Counted from the first letter of the stretch, positions 1-5,941 are shown. The stretch: 8,288 nt of DNA from an uncultured Clostridia bacterium (GCA_944376035.1 CALWBJ010000110.1:1-8288); one strand, 5' to 3'. A program made the numbers and translations. The notes: generated from the letters alone by a model not told the origin.

Positions 1-507
1 CTGACCGCCATTTGCGGAGAACAATACTTTCCCGGCGGCAGTCTGAGATACACGCACGTTATGCATTCCGACTGGAACAGGCGGGAACGCGATATTCACG
101 ATATTATTATAAAAAACGTTTTAGCATACAGTAAAAGCGGGATATGTGCCATAATAAGGCTTCTGCCCGCAAATTCCAAAATAAGAAATGTGGTTATTGA
201 CGGCGTAAATGACCTTTCGCCAAAAGACTTGCAACTCCCTTGCGCTCTTCTTGTCGGTGAGTCTGACGGAGCATACGGGAAGAATGAACCGGAAAGTATT
301 TCGGCGATAAACATATCAAATCTTATCAGCAAAGCGAAAATCGCCGTTTCGATACGCGGTTACCTTTGCGATTCTTTTTTCACAAATATTGTTAACCTTA
401 ATCCTGCCGGCGCGGTGTTTGATGTTTCCCGTAATGAGGGGGTAAAGAACGTTTCTGTAAGTTCTGTAACTTCCGCAAGCGGTAGAATCTGGGAATTTCA
501 TAAGTAA
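1..507 (+). CDS. 3' part of a probable right-handed beta-helix protein (5'-truncated by window)
   Basis: The frame is open from base 1 to the TAA at 505-507, so at least 168 residues are visible and the true start lies upstream. The Met at 61 is internal. The residues show the rhythm of short beta strands separated by turns that is typical of pectate-lyase-like beta-helices, for example IHDIIIKNVLAYSKSG, IRNVVIDGV and ISAINISNL, with repeated N/D-x-V/I-x-I rungs. No catalytic residues can be assigned. The gene ends 17 nt before the GH127 gene, which has its own ribosome site, so the two are probably co-transcribed. By context it would act on a plant polysaccharide. The fold is an inference from the repeat pattern; a glycosidase, a lyase and a non-catalytic beta-helix are all possible. 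Confidence 0.6.
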   Translation: MTAICGEQYFPGGSLRYTHVMHSDWNRRERDIHDIIIKNVLAYSKSGICAIIRLLPANSKIRNVVIDGVNDLSPKDLQLPCALLVGESDGAYGKNEPESISAINISNLISKAKIAVSIRGYLCDSFFTNIVNLNPAGAVFDVSRNEGVKNVSVSSVTSASGRIWEFHK

Positions 508-524
508 TTTAAGGAGAATAAAAA

Positions 525-2354
525 ATGCAGAAAGTAAAAAACATACAGTTCAAAAACGTTGATATAGAAGGAGGTTTCTGGAAACAACGTTATGATCTTA
601 ACCGCTTTGTCAGTATAGACAGTGTGTACAACCGTTTTGAAGATACGGGCAGGAACGACGCCCTTCGCTTTAATTATGAGAAAGGAAAGTCAAAACCGCT
701 CCACATTTATTACGATTCCGACGTTGCAAAATGGATAGAGGCGGTTTCCTACCTGATTGAAAAAAACGGCGGTTATGAAAAAGAACAGGCTGAAATAGAT
801 AAAATGGTCGACGCAATGGCAGAACATCAGTTGGATAACGGGTATCTGAATTCATATTATATTCAGGTTGAGCCCGATAAAATATTTACCGACCGAACAT
901 GCCACGAACTTTATTGCGCGGGGCATCTTGCGGAAGCGGCGATTGCATATGACCGCGCTACGGGTAAACATAAGTTTCTCGAAATAGTCGAAAAGTACAT
1001 GGACTGCATTGAAAAAACTTTTATTAAAGACCGCTCGGCACGGTTTTCCACTCCCGGCCATGAAGAACTGGAAATTGCGCTTATAAAATTATATGATTAT
1101 ACGGGAAACAAGAAGTATCTCGATATGGCAATGTTTTTTATAGACACAAGAGGTACATTGGAAGAGCAAGAATATGAATTTGCCGAACATAATTACGCAC
1201 AGAGCGCCGTGCCCGTCCGTGATCTCGATATGGCGGAAGGACACGCGGTAAGAGCCGTATACTTATATATTGCCATGAGCGAAGCGGCAATAAAAACAGG
1301 GGATAAGAATCTCTTAAATGCCTGCGAAAGATTATTTAATAACATTGTAAATAAAAGAATGTATGTAACGGGCGGAATCGGCTCGGCAAAACTCGGAGAA
1401 ACATTTACGGTTGATTACGATCTTCCCAACCTCGAAGCATATTCCGAAAGTTGCGCGGCAATCGGACTTTCTTTGTTCGCCCTTTCCATGCAGCAGAGCG
1501 GATTAAACGCCGCTTATGCCGACGTTATTGAGAAAATAATGTACAACAATATGCTTTCGTCCACTTCTCTCGACGGCAAAGCGTTTTTTTATGAAAATCC
1601 GCTCGAATTCCATCTGGCTTCGGTTGATAAAGAGACTTCTGTCAAGCCTCAGTTCCGTTCGCACTTACCTATAAGACACAGACTTGAAGTTTTTGCCTGT
1701 TCCTGTTGTCCGCCTAACGTCAACAGAATATTTGCACGTATCGGAGATTTTTTCTTTTCGGAATACGGCGACAGTCTCGTAATAAATCAATACGGTGCGG
1801 TAAGTCTTAAAAACGAGAAAATAAATCTCAGAATGAAAACCGATTATCCGATAAACGGCAAGGTAAAGTTTACTTTGAAAGACAATAAATATTCCAAAGT
1901 AATCTTACGCAAACCTTCATGGTGCGACCAATTTACCGTTGACGGCGCAAAATATCAGTTAAAAGGGGAATATATTCAAGTTGAACCTAATATGGAATTT
2001 TCGGTAGACTTTAAGATGAAACCGTATTTCATTCAGGCTAATCCCATGGTCAGGGCGGATAACGGCAAAGTGGCGCTTATGTACGGACCTACGGTTTATT
2101 GTCTTGAACGTATCGATAATCCTTACGAACTTAACGCGCTTTCTGTGCGGTTAAAAACAAAATTCAAAAAGATTAAAAATCCGAATTACTTATTGCCTGA
2201 CTTGGAAACGGTGGGTTTTTCAGACGAGGCTTTTGATTCGCTGTACAGAAAAGCAAATAATGATAAAAATCCGGTAAAACTTCATTTTTGTCCCTATTGG
2301 ACATTTGCCAACAGAGAAGAATGCGATATGATTATCTGGATAAGAAAACTTTAA
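525..2354 (+). CDS. GH127 family (DUF1680) beta-L-arabinofuranosidase-type glycoside hydrolase
   Basis: This is a complete 609-residue protein of the family typified by Bifidobacterium HypBA1 (about 650 aa), which removes beta-L-arabinofuranosyl residues. The (alpha/alpha)6-barrel half covers roughly residues 10-410 and a beta-sandwich half follows. The metal and catalytic set is visible: Glu292 (in GETF, acid/base position), Glu308 and Cys310 (in SESC), and Cys394-Cys395 (in CSCCPPN), with one Cys expected to be the nucleophile and the others Zn ligands. The Glu292-Glu308 and Glu308-Cys310 spacings match HypBA1. Other family signatures are PGHEELEIALIKLY (177-190) and MAEGHAVRAVYLY (236-248). 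No signal peptide is seen, so it is probably cytoplasmic and acts on imported oligosaccharides. AAGGAG at 511-516 supports this start. Exact substrate linkage cannot be read from sequence; related DUF1680 enzymes differ in specificity. Confidence 0.93.
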   Translation: MQKVKNIQFKNVDIEGGFWKQRYDLNRFVSIDSVYNRFEDTGRNDALRFNYEKGKSKPLHIYYDSDVAKWIEAVSYLIEKNGGYEKEQAEIDKMVDAMAEHQLDNGYLNSYYIQVEPDKIFTDRTCHELYCAGHLAEAAIAYDRATGKHKFLEIVEKYMDCIEKTFIKDRSARFSTPGHEELEIALIKLYDYTGNKKYLDMAMFFIDTRGTLEEQEYEFAEHNYAQSAVPVRDLDMAEGHAVRAVYLYIAMSEAAIKTGDKNLLNACERLFNNIVNKRMYVTGGIGSAKLGETFTVDYDLPNLEAYSESCAAIGLSLFALSMQQSGLNAAYADVIEKIMYNNMLSSTSLDGKAFFYENPLEFHLASVDKETSVKPQFRSHLPIRHRLEVFACSCCPPNVNRIFARIGDFFFSEYGDSLVINQYGAVSLKNEKINLRMKTDYPINGKVKFTLKDNKYSKVILRKPSWCDQFTVDGAKYQLKGEYIQVEPNMEFSVDFKMKPYFIQANPMVRADNGKVALMYGPTVYCLERIDNPYELNALSVRLKTKFKKIKNPNYLLPDLETVGFSDEAFDSLYRKANNDKNPVKLHFCPYWTFANREECDMIIWIRKL

Positions 2355-2370
2355 AAATCTCCGTATTATT

Positions 2371-2394
2371 ACTGTTTGATAAACTGTTTGATAA
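2371..2394. repeat. 12-bp tandem duplication
   Basis: Two perfect copies of ACTGTTTGATAA lie back to back just after the GH127 stop codon. It is probably a replication-slippage product in the 3' untranslated region. No function is evident. Confidence 0.8.
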
Positions 2395-2421
2395 AATAAT
2401 TTATTAAAAAATTTTATTTAA

Positions 2422-2464
2422 AACCCCGGAACAGGTTTACTTTTTTCAAACCTATTCCGGGGTT
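2422..2464. terminator. Bidirectional hairpin terminator after the GH127 gene
   Basis: Arms 2422-2438 and 2448-2464 form a 17-bp stem with one mismatch around a T-rich 9-nt loop. The GC core is CCCCGGA/TCCGGGG. An A-rich tract precedes it (2396-2421), which gives a U-rich tail on the minus strand. It could therefore stop both the GH127 operon and transcription from the AraC side; the plus-strand tail is less U-rich. Confidence 0.8.
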
Positions 2465-2569
2465 AATTTCAAATATATAAAAATATAAAATATTATAAAA
2501 TATATAGTTGAACCTGACTTTTACCGATATATCTTTCAATAATTTAAAATTTATCTGATTCGGGACATT

Positions 2570-2811
2570 TTATTTAGGTTCGGTTTTGTGTTCATCTTTT
2601 ATAACTGTCATTTTGTTATCTTCAACAAAAAATTTATTCCGGTATTCGGTAGGGGATAATCCTGCGTACTTTTTGAATGTGCGGTAAAAAGAAGTTGAAT
2701 CCAAAAATCCTACCTTCGTCATTATTTCTTTTATGGGAAGATTTGTTTTTCCGAGTAAGCCTCGGACTATTTCCATTTTTTTATTCACTATGAATTGAAG
2801 GGGCATTCTAA
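2570..2811 (-). pseudogene. AraC-family regulator, C-terminal DNA-binding fragment
   Basis: The minus strand encodes about 80 residues matching the end of an AraC/XylS-type DNA-binding domain. The linker helix MPLQFIVNKKMEIVRGLL is followed by the second helix-turn-helix (LPIKEIMTKVGFLDSTSFYR) and the family signature FKKYAGLSPTEYR, then a short charged tail to the stop at 2570-2572. The ligand-binding part and first helix-turn-helix are missing. Upstream of about 2811 the open frame continues to 2959, but those residues are antisense to the surface-protein fragment and do not resemble AraC. The intact gene presumably regulated a sugar operon such as the one to its left. One recognition helix alone is unlikely to be functional. 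The exact break point is uncertain by perhaps 10 nt. Confidence 0.82.
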
Positions 2812-3301
2812 GGGTACACTGAAAATAAAAGTAGTCAAGGAAGATGATATCGTTGAGATATACGCTTATTGCGACGAGGAGTCCAATCAGGCAATGACTC
2901 CGTTTGCGGTATTCAGCGGTTGCTATTTTGCCGGTCATCTTGACGTCGGTCTGCTTCACAGCGGCGCTCCTTCATCAATGTCCATAGAAAGCATAAGCGT
3001 CAGGAATCTTGATGCGGTTAAAGGTCAACTTGTAACAGTTGATGAAAATGACAGGGTAGAACTTTCTTACGAAAAGCCCGATGACGGAGAAGAAGTTCCC
3101 GGCGGTGATGGTCAAGAGCCCGGCGGCAACGAAAATCCCGGCGGTAATGAGCAAGAACCCGGCGGCAACGAAAATCCCGGTGAAGGAAGCGGTTGCGGTT
3201 GTGGCAGTAATGTTGCCGGTTCATCAATAATTATAGGACTATCTGCACTGGCGGCGGCTGTGTTTGTTATAGTTAAAAAATCGGCTAATAAAAAAGACTG
3301 A
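2812..3301 (+). pseudogene. Cell-surface protein, C-terminal fragment with membrane anchor
   Basis: About 160 residues are readable to the TGA at 3299-3301. First comes a beta-rich stretch (LKIKVVKEDDIVEIYAY to SISVRNLD) resembling the end of a carbohydrate-associated beta-sandwich domain. An acidic Pro/Gly linker with a 13-residue repeat follows (QEPGGNENPGGNE). The end is SGCGCGS, a hydrophobic helix (about SSIIIGLSALAAAVFVIV) and a Lys-rich tail, a C-terminal anchor of the kind found on Gram-positive surface proteins. The fragment has no signal peptide. The only upstream start is TTG at 2795, which lies in the AraC-derived part and has no ribosome site. It is therefore best read as 5'-truncated. 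Anchor type and domain family are inferred; there is no LPXTG motif. Confidence 0.75.
3113..3180 (+). repeat. 39-bp in-frame tandem repeat in the surface-protein linker
   Basis: A full 39-nt unit (3113-3151) is followed by a partial second unit (3152-3180) with one substitution in 29 nt. Each unit encodes the 13-residue linker QEPGGNENPGGNE. Such repeats usually vary in number between strains by slippage. Confidence 0.85.
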
Positions 3302-3345
3302 TTTTTCAAAAATTTAATTAATCATCTATAATCGGGGCATTATAA

Positions 3346-3412
3346 AAAGGGATTTCCGCGGACGGCAATTTTTGCGACCTCCTGCGGAAATCCCTTTAAT
3401 TTTTATTTTATT
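3346..3412 (+). terminator. Rho-independent terminator of the surface-protein gene
   Basis: A perfect 14-bp stem (AAAGGGATTTCCGC at 3346-3359 with its complement at 3384-3397) encloses a 24-nt loop and is followed by a U-rich tail (3398-3412). It lies 45 nt after the stop of the truncated surface gene, suggesting that the original 3' end of that gene is intact. Confidence 0.88.
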
Positions 3413-3619
3413 GATTTTAATATTTTCAACTGAAAAATATTACTGAATCTTTATCGACTTCAAAAGAAAAACTATTTAAATTTTATCGGCGTTAAAGATA
3501 TTAAAATTTACTGTACTTAACATTGACTTATGCCGTGCATACTCAACTTTTGAAACAGGCGAAAGCAAACTTATATGCATACATGCAGACGGTGCGGCTC
3601 TTTCCTAGAGCAGTTATTC
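3413..3619. other. AT-rich spacer without a supported gene
   Basis: No convincing gene, ribosome site or hairpin is seen between the surface-gene terminator and the integrase fragment. A TTG-initiated frame from 3523 runs into the integrase fragment but has no Shine-Dalgarno site. Another short frame (3480-3608) ends at TAG and resembles nothing recognised. This is probably the remnant of whatever the integrase fragment was joined to. Confidence 0.6.
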
Positions 3620-3912
3620 CAATACCCATATTCCCCGAATTAAAGGCTCTGATGCCCCGAATAAGGGAAGAAGAGTGGAAACACGGCGCATATGCGTTAT
3701 CTCGGAATTTTCCGCGTTTCTGCCCGAATTATCGCCTATATGATTTAAGACATACGTTTATCACACGAACGAAAGAATGCGGAGTGCATGACGAACTTGT
3801 GAGCCTTTGGACAGGACACGAACTCGGAAAGAGCGTAACCGCAAACGTATATACTCATTATCAGATGAGTTATCAGCAGGAGCAGGCGTTGAAAGTTGAA
3901 TACGAGTTGTAA
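3620..3912 (+). pseudogene. Tyrosine integrase, 3'-terminal fragment (catalytic tail)
   Basis: It encodes the last 96 or so residues of the integrase at 7261-8286. It keeps the box-II motif YDLRHTF, the TGH histidine motif and the nucleophile Tyr in VYTHY, but lacks the first catalytic Arg, the core-binding domain and the N-terminal domain, so it cannot recombine DNA. Identity with the intact gene begins sharply at 3620 and the upstream residues are unrelated. Four substitutions separate the copies: 3637 (Glu here, Lys in the intact gene), and 3690, 3786 and 3807, which are silent. It is most simply a relic of a sister element at this locus, or of a local duplication. Confidence 0.93.
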
Positions 3913-3914
3913 GT
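3620..3914 (+). repeat. Left copy of the 295-bp direct repeat (integrase 3' end)
   Basis: It matches 7994-8288 at an offset of exactly 4374 with 291 of 295 positions identical and no indels. The left edge is sharp: bases before 3620 and before 7994 differ. The right edge cannot be set because the second copy runs to the end of the window, so the repeat may be longer. Confidence 0.97.
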
Positions 3915-3975
3915 ATGTCGTTTTATTTTCAAAAATCCTCCCAAAAGTATCAGCCGAGTATAAAAAAAAGTACAA

Positions 3976-4011
3976 AAAAACGCCTGTTTTAATACAAAAA
4001 CAAGCGTTTTT
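3976..4011. terminator. Terminator-like hairpin after the integrase fragment
   Basis: Arms 3976-3990 and 3997-4011 make a 15-bp stem with one mismatch around the loop AATACA, with A7 on the left flank and T5 at the right. It lies 63 nt after the integrase stop, so it is likely the integrase terminator, and a copy may follow the intact gene beyond the window. The A/T tracts allow termination in both directions. Confidence 0.75.
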
Positions 4012-4117
4012 GGCGGAATCGATGAGACCCCAACTGAACAGATATGTCCATGAAAATATGCGATATAAACTTTCATTTAAATCAAATACTATATGCATAT
4101 ATAATAATCTTTTAAAA

Positions 4118-4161
4118 TTGCATTTAAGAATTTTGTATGTTATACTAAAAATGACATACAA
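4118..4161 (+). promoter_or_regulatory. Sigma-A-type promoter with overlapping inverted repeat, for the GIY-YIG gene
   Basis: TTGCAT (4118-4123), a 17-nt spacer and TATACT (4141-4146) form a near-consensus promoter 77 nt upstream of the GIY-YIG start. A perfect inverted repeat, TTGTATGT (4133-4140) and ACATACAA (4154-4161), brackets the -10 box and the expected transcription start. That placement would suit a repressor site. The operator role is inference. Confidence 0.65.
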
Positions 4162-4222
4162 GCAAATCGTAGTTTACTTATTTAACAGATTATAATTCAA
4201 AAATATCACGGAGAAAGTACAC

Positions 4223-5053
4223 ATGCAACCAATTGTAATTAATGATCTATTGCAAATATCTGATGAAGATATAAGAAAAACCAGATTAAAACTTAATGTT
4301 TTCAATGGTAGTGTTGATCCGCTTGAAGAATACAAGAAAGATCCGAATAAAATAAATGTCGAGTGGTTTCTATGGCATAATAAAAGAAGATATTTTAAAG
4401 AAGGGCAAATTGCTATATGTTTGTTGTATCTTTATAGTGATAAATGGTTGCTCACTACGATTAAAAAGATTACAAAAGAATTAGATATTGAGAACGGTGT
4501 CGGTTTTGAGGCAGAAGAAATTCCTAAATACAGCAAGTATTATGGTCGATTAGTTTTGAAATATCATAACACCCATAGGGGTATGGGGAGAACCTACAAG
4601 TCATTAATGAATGAATTAGAAGTAGTAGAAATTCTTTCCGCTGCTTACGATGGCGATGAATTTCCCGGTTACGAAAATGTGAGACTTTCTTTTCCTCAGC
4701 TCGAAACTATAATTCGTAAAAAGCGTAGCGGATGGCTTGATGCGTTGAGAAACCAAAAGGCAATATATTTAATTACCGATAGAAGCAACGGAAAATTATA
4801 TGTTGGTTCGGCAACAGCGCAAAAAGGAATGTTGCTTCAAAGATGGACGAATTACATAAATGATGGTCACGGAGGTAATGTCGAATTAAAGCATATTGTT
4901 CAGACCAAAGGTTTAGACCATATAAAGAATAATTTTCAATATTCTATTTTGGAAAACTACAATGCAAGAATGGATGATAACTACATTTTAGACCGTGAGA
5001 AATGGTGGAAAGCTACACTTTGTACTAAAGAGTTTGGATACAACAAGAACTAA
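4223..5053 (+). CDS. GIY-YIG nuclease family protein with an N-terminal accessory domain
   Basis: The protein has 276 residues. The C-terminal part (about 178-276) is a GIY-YIG domain: AIYLI (180-184) and YVGSA (193-197) replace the GIY and YIG motifs, followed by Arg207 in LQRW, the GHGGN motif (215-219), and Glu259 in DREKWWK as the expected metal ligand. The FGYN end is typical of the subgroup. The N-terminal 165 residues hold a mixed alpha/beta region with GQIAICLLYL, EAEEIPKYSKYYGRL and GDEFPGYENV, recognised only as the usual partner of this subgroup; a nucleic-acid-binding role is possible but unproven. GGAG at 4210-4213 fixes the ATG. No methyltransferase or other partner is adjacent. 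A role in DNA cleavage, for example defence or element maintenance, is inference. It sits between an integrase relic and a tRNA insertion site, so it is probably acquired. Confidence 0.87.
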   Translation: MQPIVINDLLQISDEDIRKTRLKLNVFNGSVDPLEEYKKDPNKINVEWFLWHNKRRYFKEGQIAICLLYLYSDKWLLTTIKKITKELDIENGVGFEAEEIPKYSKYYGRLVLKYHNTHRGMGRTYKSLMNELEVVEILSAAYDGDEFPGYENVRLSFPQLETIIRKKRSGWLDALRNQKAIYLITDRSNGKLYVGSATAQKGMLLQRWTNYINDGHGGNVELKHIVQTKGLDHIKNNFQYSILENYNARMDDNYILDREKWWKATLCTKEFGYNKN

Positions 5054-5096
5054 ACAGAAGAATGCGTATTAAAAAAACAAAAAAGAAAGTAAATGT

Positions 5097-5150
5097 AAAA
5101 AATAAAAAAGCACCCAACCAAACCTTTTTACGGGTTCAGTTGGGTACTGC
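5097..5150 (-). terminator. Natural terminator of the tRNA gene (minus strand)
   Basis: On the minus strand the tRNA CCA end is followed at once by a hairpin. Stem GTTGGGT/ACCCAAC (5139-5145 with 5112-5118) has an inner GGTT/AACC helix (5133-5136 with 5121-5124). A strong U-run follows, complementary to the A-rich 5097-5110. This position is what is expected of native tRNA 3' flanking DNA, so the left side of the junction is original chromosome. It also lies tail to tail with the GIY-YIG gene but lacks a U-run on the plus strand. Confidence 0.85.
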
Positions 5151-5151
5151 T

Positions 5152-5176
5152 TGGCGGAGAAAGAGGGATTCGAACC
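5152..5176 (-). tRNA. 3' end fragment of a tRNA gene, probably tRNA-Ser (attachment-site remnant)
   Basis: The minus strand reads GGTTCGAATCC (T-arm side), then CTC, the acceptor strand TTTCTCC, discriminator G and CCA. This is the last 25 nt of a bacterial tRNA. G73 and the acceptor sequence fit tRNA-Ser, but the identity is inferred. Pairing in the T-stem fails from its third base pair outward (C, T and A opposite C, T and C), and no anticodon or D arm lies upstream (5177-5300). Only the block shared between chromosome and element therefore remains. The tRNA terminator follows correctly. This is the classic left junction of an integrative element, and an intact tRNA is expected at the far end beyond 8288. 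Confidence 0.85.
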
Positions 5177-5276
5177 GATAATGTTGAATTTGAAAAAATA
5201 TTTATATTATGAGTTGAAAAGACTGTTTTTCATGAAATAAAATTTCAAAAACTATCCCCAAAAATCTGTTTTTCGT

Positions 5277-5299
5277 ATGTGCTTTTTCAAAAAGCACAT
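5277..5299. repeat. Perfect 23-nt palindrome near the left end
   Basis: ATGTGCTTTTT and AAAAAGCACAT flank a single central C (5288). As RNA it would fold into a hairpin with a minimal loop of A/T-rich pairs; as DNA it could be a protein site. It lies 8 nt outside the repressor terminator. Confidence 0.8.
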
Positions 5300-5305
5300 G
5301 TCAGC

Positions 5306-5346
5306 AAAAAAACTCCCGACTTAATACAAGTTGAGAGTTTTTGTTT
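5306..5346 (-). terminator. Terminator of the repressor gene (bidirectional)
   Basis: Arms 5308-5322 and 5328-5342 pair over 15 positions with one mismatch and one G-T wobble around the loop AATAC. A7 at 5306-5312 gives a U7 tail on the minus strand, about 90 nt after the repressor stop codon. The plus strand also ends in T5-G-T4. Stem-loop design and loop bases are shared with the hairpin at 3976-4011. Confidence 0.8.
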
Positions 5347-5434
5347 TATGTTTTATTTTATGAGTGAAATGAAAGTTCCTTTGTCAGCCTTTTACCGGGA
5401 GAATTTTTCGCTTACCTGGGTATTATTTGTTATT

Positions 5435-5860
5435 TCATTTTTTTGCTTTTTTATGGTCTTGAAATGTAAGTTTATTTTTATTTTCAAGCAGTTTATTTAT
5501 TTTTGTTCCTATCCCTACGAATTTTTCAATGTATTCGTCATTTTCTGTATTTTTCCCGTTATTTTTGTCATAAAGTTCGAAAATGCCGCAAAAAATCATT
5601 TGCTCTATATTGGTATCAAAATATTTTGCAATTTTTAGTGCATTAAATATCGATGGCAAATTATATCCGCTTTCGTATCTGTTCATTGACGGATTTGTTA
5701 TATTTATCTGTTCGCTTAATTTGTCAAGAGAGATGTTGTTTAGTTTTCTTAATCTTTTTAGACTTAATCCAAAGGCTATTGCGCAATCTTTTTCGTTTAG
5801 TTCGATATCAAGGTCGGGCATTCCTTTTCGGTTAATAAAGTCCCCAATTTTCATTTTCAT
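5435..5860 (-). CDS. XRE/Cro-type helix-turn-helix repressor of the element
   Basis: The protein has 141 residues. An HTH_XRE domain spans about residues 29-90 (GLSLKRLRKLNNISLDKLSE, recognition helix near NPSMNRYESG, then LPSIFNALKIAKYFDTNIEQM). A C-terminal tail of about 50 charged residues may mediate dimerisation. There is no peptidase or metalloprotease domain, so induction is not by a LexA-type self-cleavage seen here. It is divergent from the rep-int genes and separated from them by three related palindromes, the layout of a phage-like immunity repressor that controls itself and the rightward genes. ATG at 5858-5860 is chosen because homology begins soon after. It lacks a Shine-Dalgarno site, and a TATAAT lies just 6 nt upstream, hinting at a leaderless mRNA. 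Met3 is an alternative start. Confidence 0.88.
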   Translation of the reverse strand: MKMKIGDFINRKGMPDLDIELNEKDCAIAFGLSLKRLRKLNNISLDKLSEQINITNPSMNRYESGYNLPSIFNALKIAKYFDTNIEQMIFCGIFELYDKNNGKNTENDEYIEKFVGIGTKINKLLENKNKLTFQDHKKAKK

Positions 5861-5866
5861 ACCGAT

Positions 5867-5898
5867 ATTATATAACTTTACAATTTAAATTACTACAA
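5867..5898 (-). promoter_or_regulatory. Candidate leftward promoter of the repressor
   Basis: On the minus strand TTGTAG (5898-5893) precedes TATATA (5874-5869, 18-nt spacer) or TATAAT (5872-5867, 20-nt spacer). The -35 lies inside the first operator (5891-5908), consistent with autorepression. Transcription would start at or very near the ATG. The spacing is not ideal, so confidence is moderate. Confidence 0.5.
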
Positions 5899-5908
5899 TT
5901 TTGTAATA
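5891..5908. promoter_or_regulatory. Operator-like palindrome O1
   Basis: TACTACAATTTTGTAATA differs from the perfect O3 palindrome at two positions (A for T at 5900 is replaced by T, and G by A at 5906). It overlaps the -35 of the leftward repressor promoter. Confidence 0.65.
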
Positions 5909-5912
5909 TTTC

Positions 5913-5941
5913 TTGACTTCACTACAAATATGTAGTATTAT
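5913..5941 (+). promoter_or_regulatory. Rightward early promoter of the element
   Basis: TTGACT (5913-5918), a 17-nt spacer and TATTAT (5936-5941) form a strong sigma-A-type promoter. The spacer is filled by operator O2, and the expected start (about 5948) falls in O3, so repressor binding would block polymerase directly. It would drive the small gene at 6088, the HUH initiator and the integrase. Confidence 0.78.
5920..5937. promoter_or_regulatory. Operator-like palindrome O2
   Basis: CACTACAAATATGTAGTA carries the ACTACA/TGTAGT half-sites in perfect symmetry around a 4-nt centre. It sits between the -35 and -10 of the rightward promoter. Confidence 0.75.

Larger units (their letters stand above)
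3915..4222. other. Intergenic region between integrase fragment and GIY-YIG gene
   Basis: No supported gene lies here. It holds a terminator-like hairpin (3976-4011) and a good promoter (4118-4146) with a small inverted repeat (4133-4161). It also has a short block, TTGGCGGA at 4010-4017 followed by CCCAACTGAAC at 4029-4039, whose two parts recur near the tRNA fragment. A frame from 3896 to 4195 can be read through the region, but it has no ribosome site and crosses the hairpin and promoter, so it is not called. Confidence 0.65.
5177..5434. other. Left-end non-coding region of the element
   Basis: No gene is supported between the tRNA fragment and the repressor stop codon. The region holds a 23-nt palindrome and the repressor terminator. 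A frame from 5279 to 5638 is antisense to the repressor and starts inside the palindrome, so it is rejected. Attachment-site flanks often hold integrase or excisionase arm sites, but no repeated short motif was clear to me. Confidence 0.6.

Noticed and set aside
2812..2959. Extension of the AraC frame upstream on the minus strand
   Set aside because: The residues are antisense to the surface-protein fragment and do not look like AraC.
3018..3309. Arg- or Pro-rich minus-strand frames opposite the surface protein
   Set aside because: They are mirror images of the Pro/Gly repeat region with no start signals.
3480..3608. Short plus-strand frame with protein-like composition before the integrase fragment
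   Set aside because: No start signal, about 42 codons, and no recognised similarity.
3523..3912. A 129-codon frame starting at TTG and covering the integrase fragment
   Set aside because: No ribosome site, and the first 32 codons are unrelated to integrases; it is a chance fusion, so only the fragment from 3620 is called.
3896..4195. A 99-codon plus-strand frame after the integrase fragment
   Set aside because: It overlaps the fragment's end, passes through a terminator hairpin and a promoter, and has no ribosome site.
5279..5888. Phe/Ile-rich plus-strand frames opposite the repressor
   Set aside because: They are antisense to a well-supported XRE gene and start in a palindrome or without a ribosome site.
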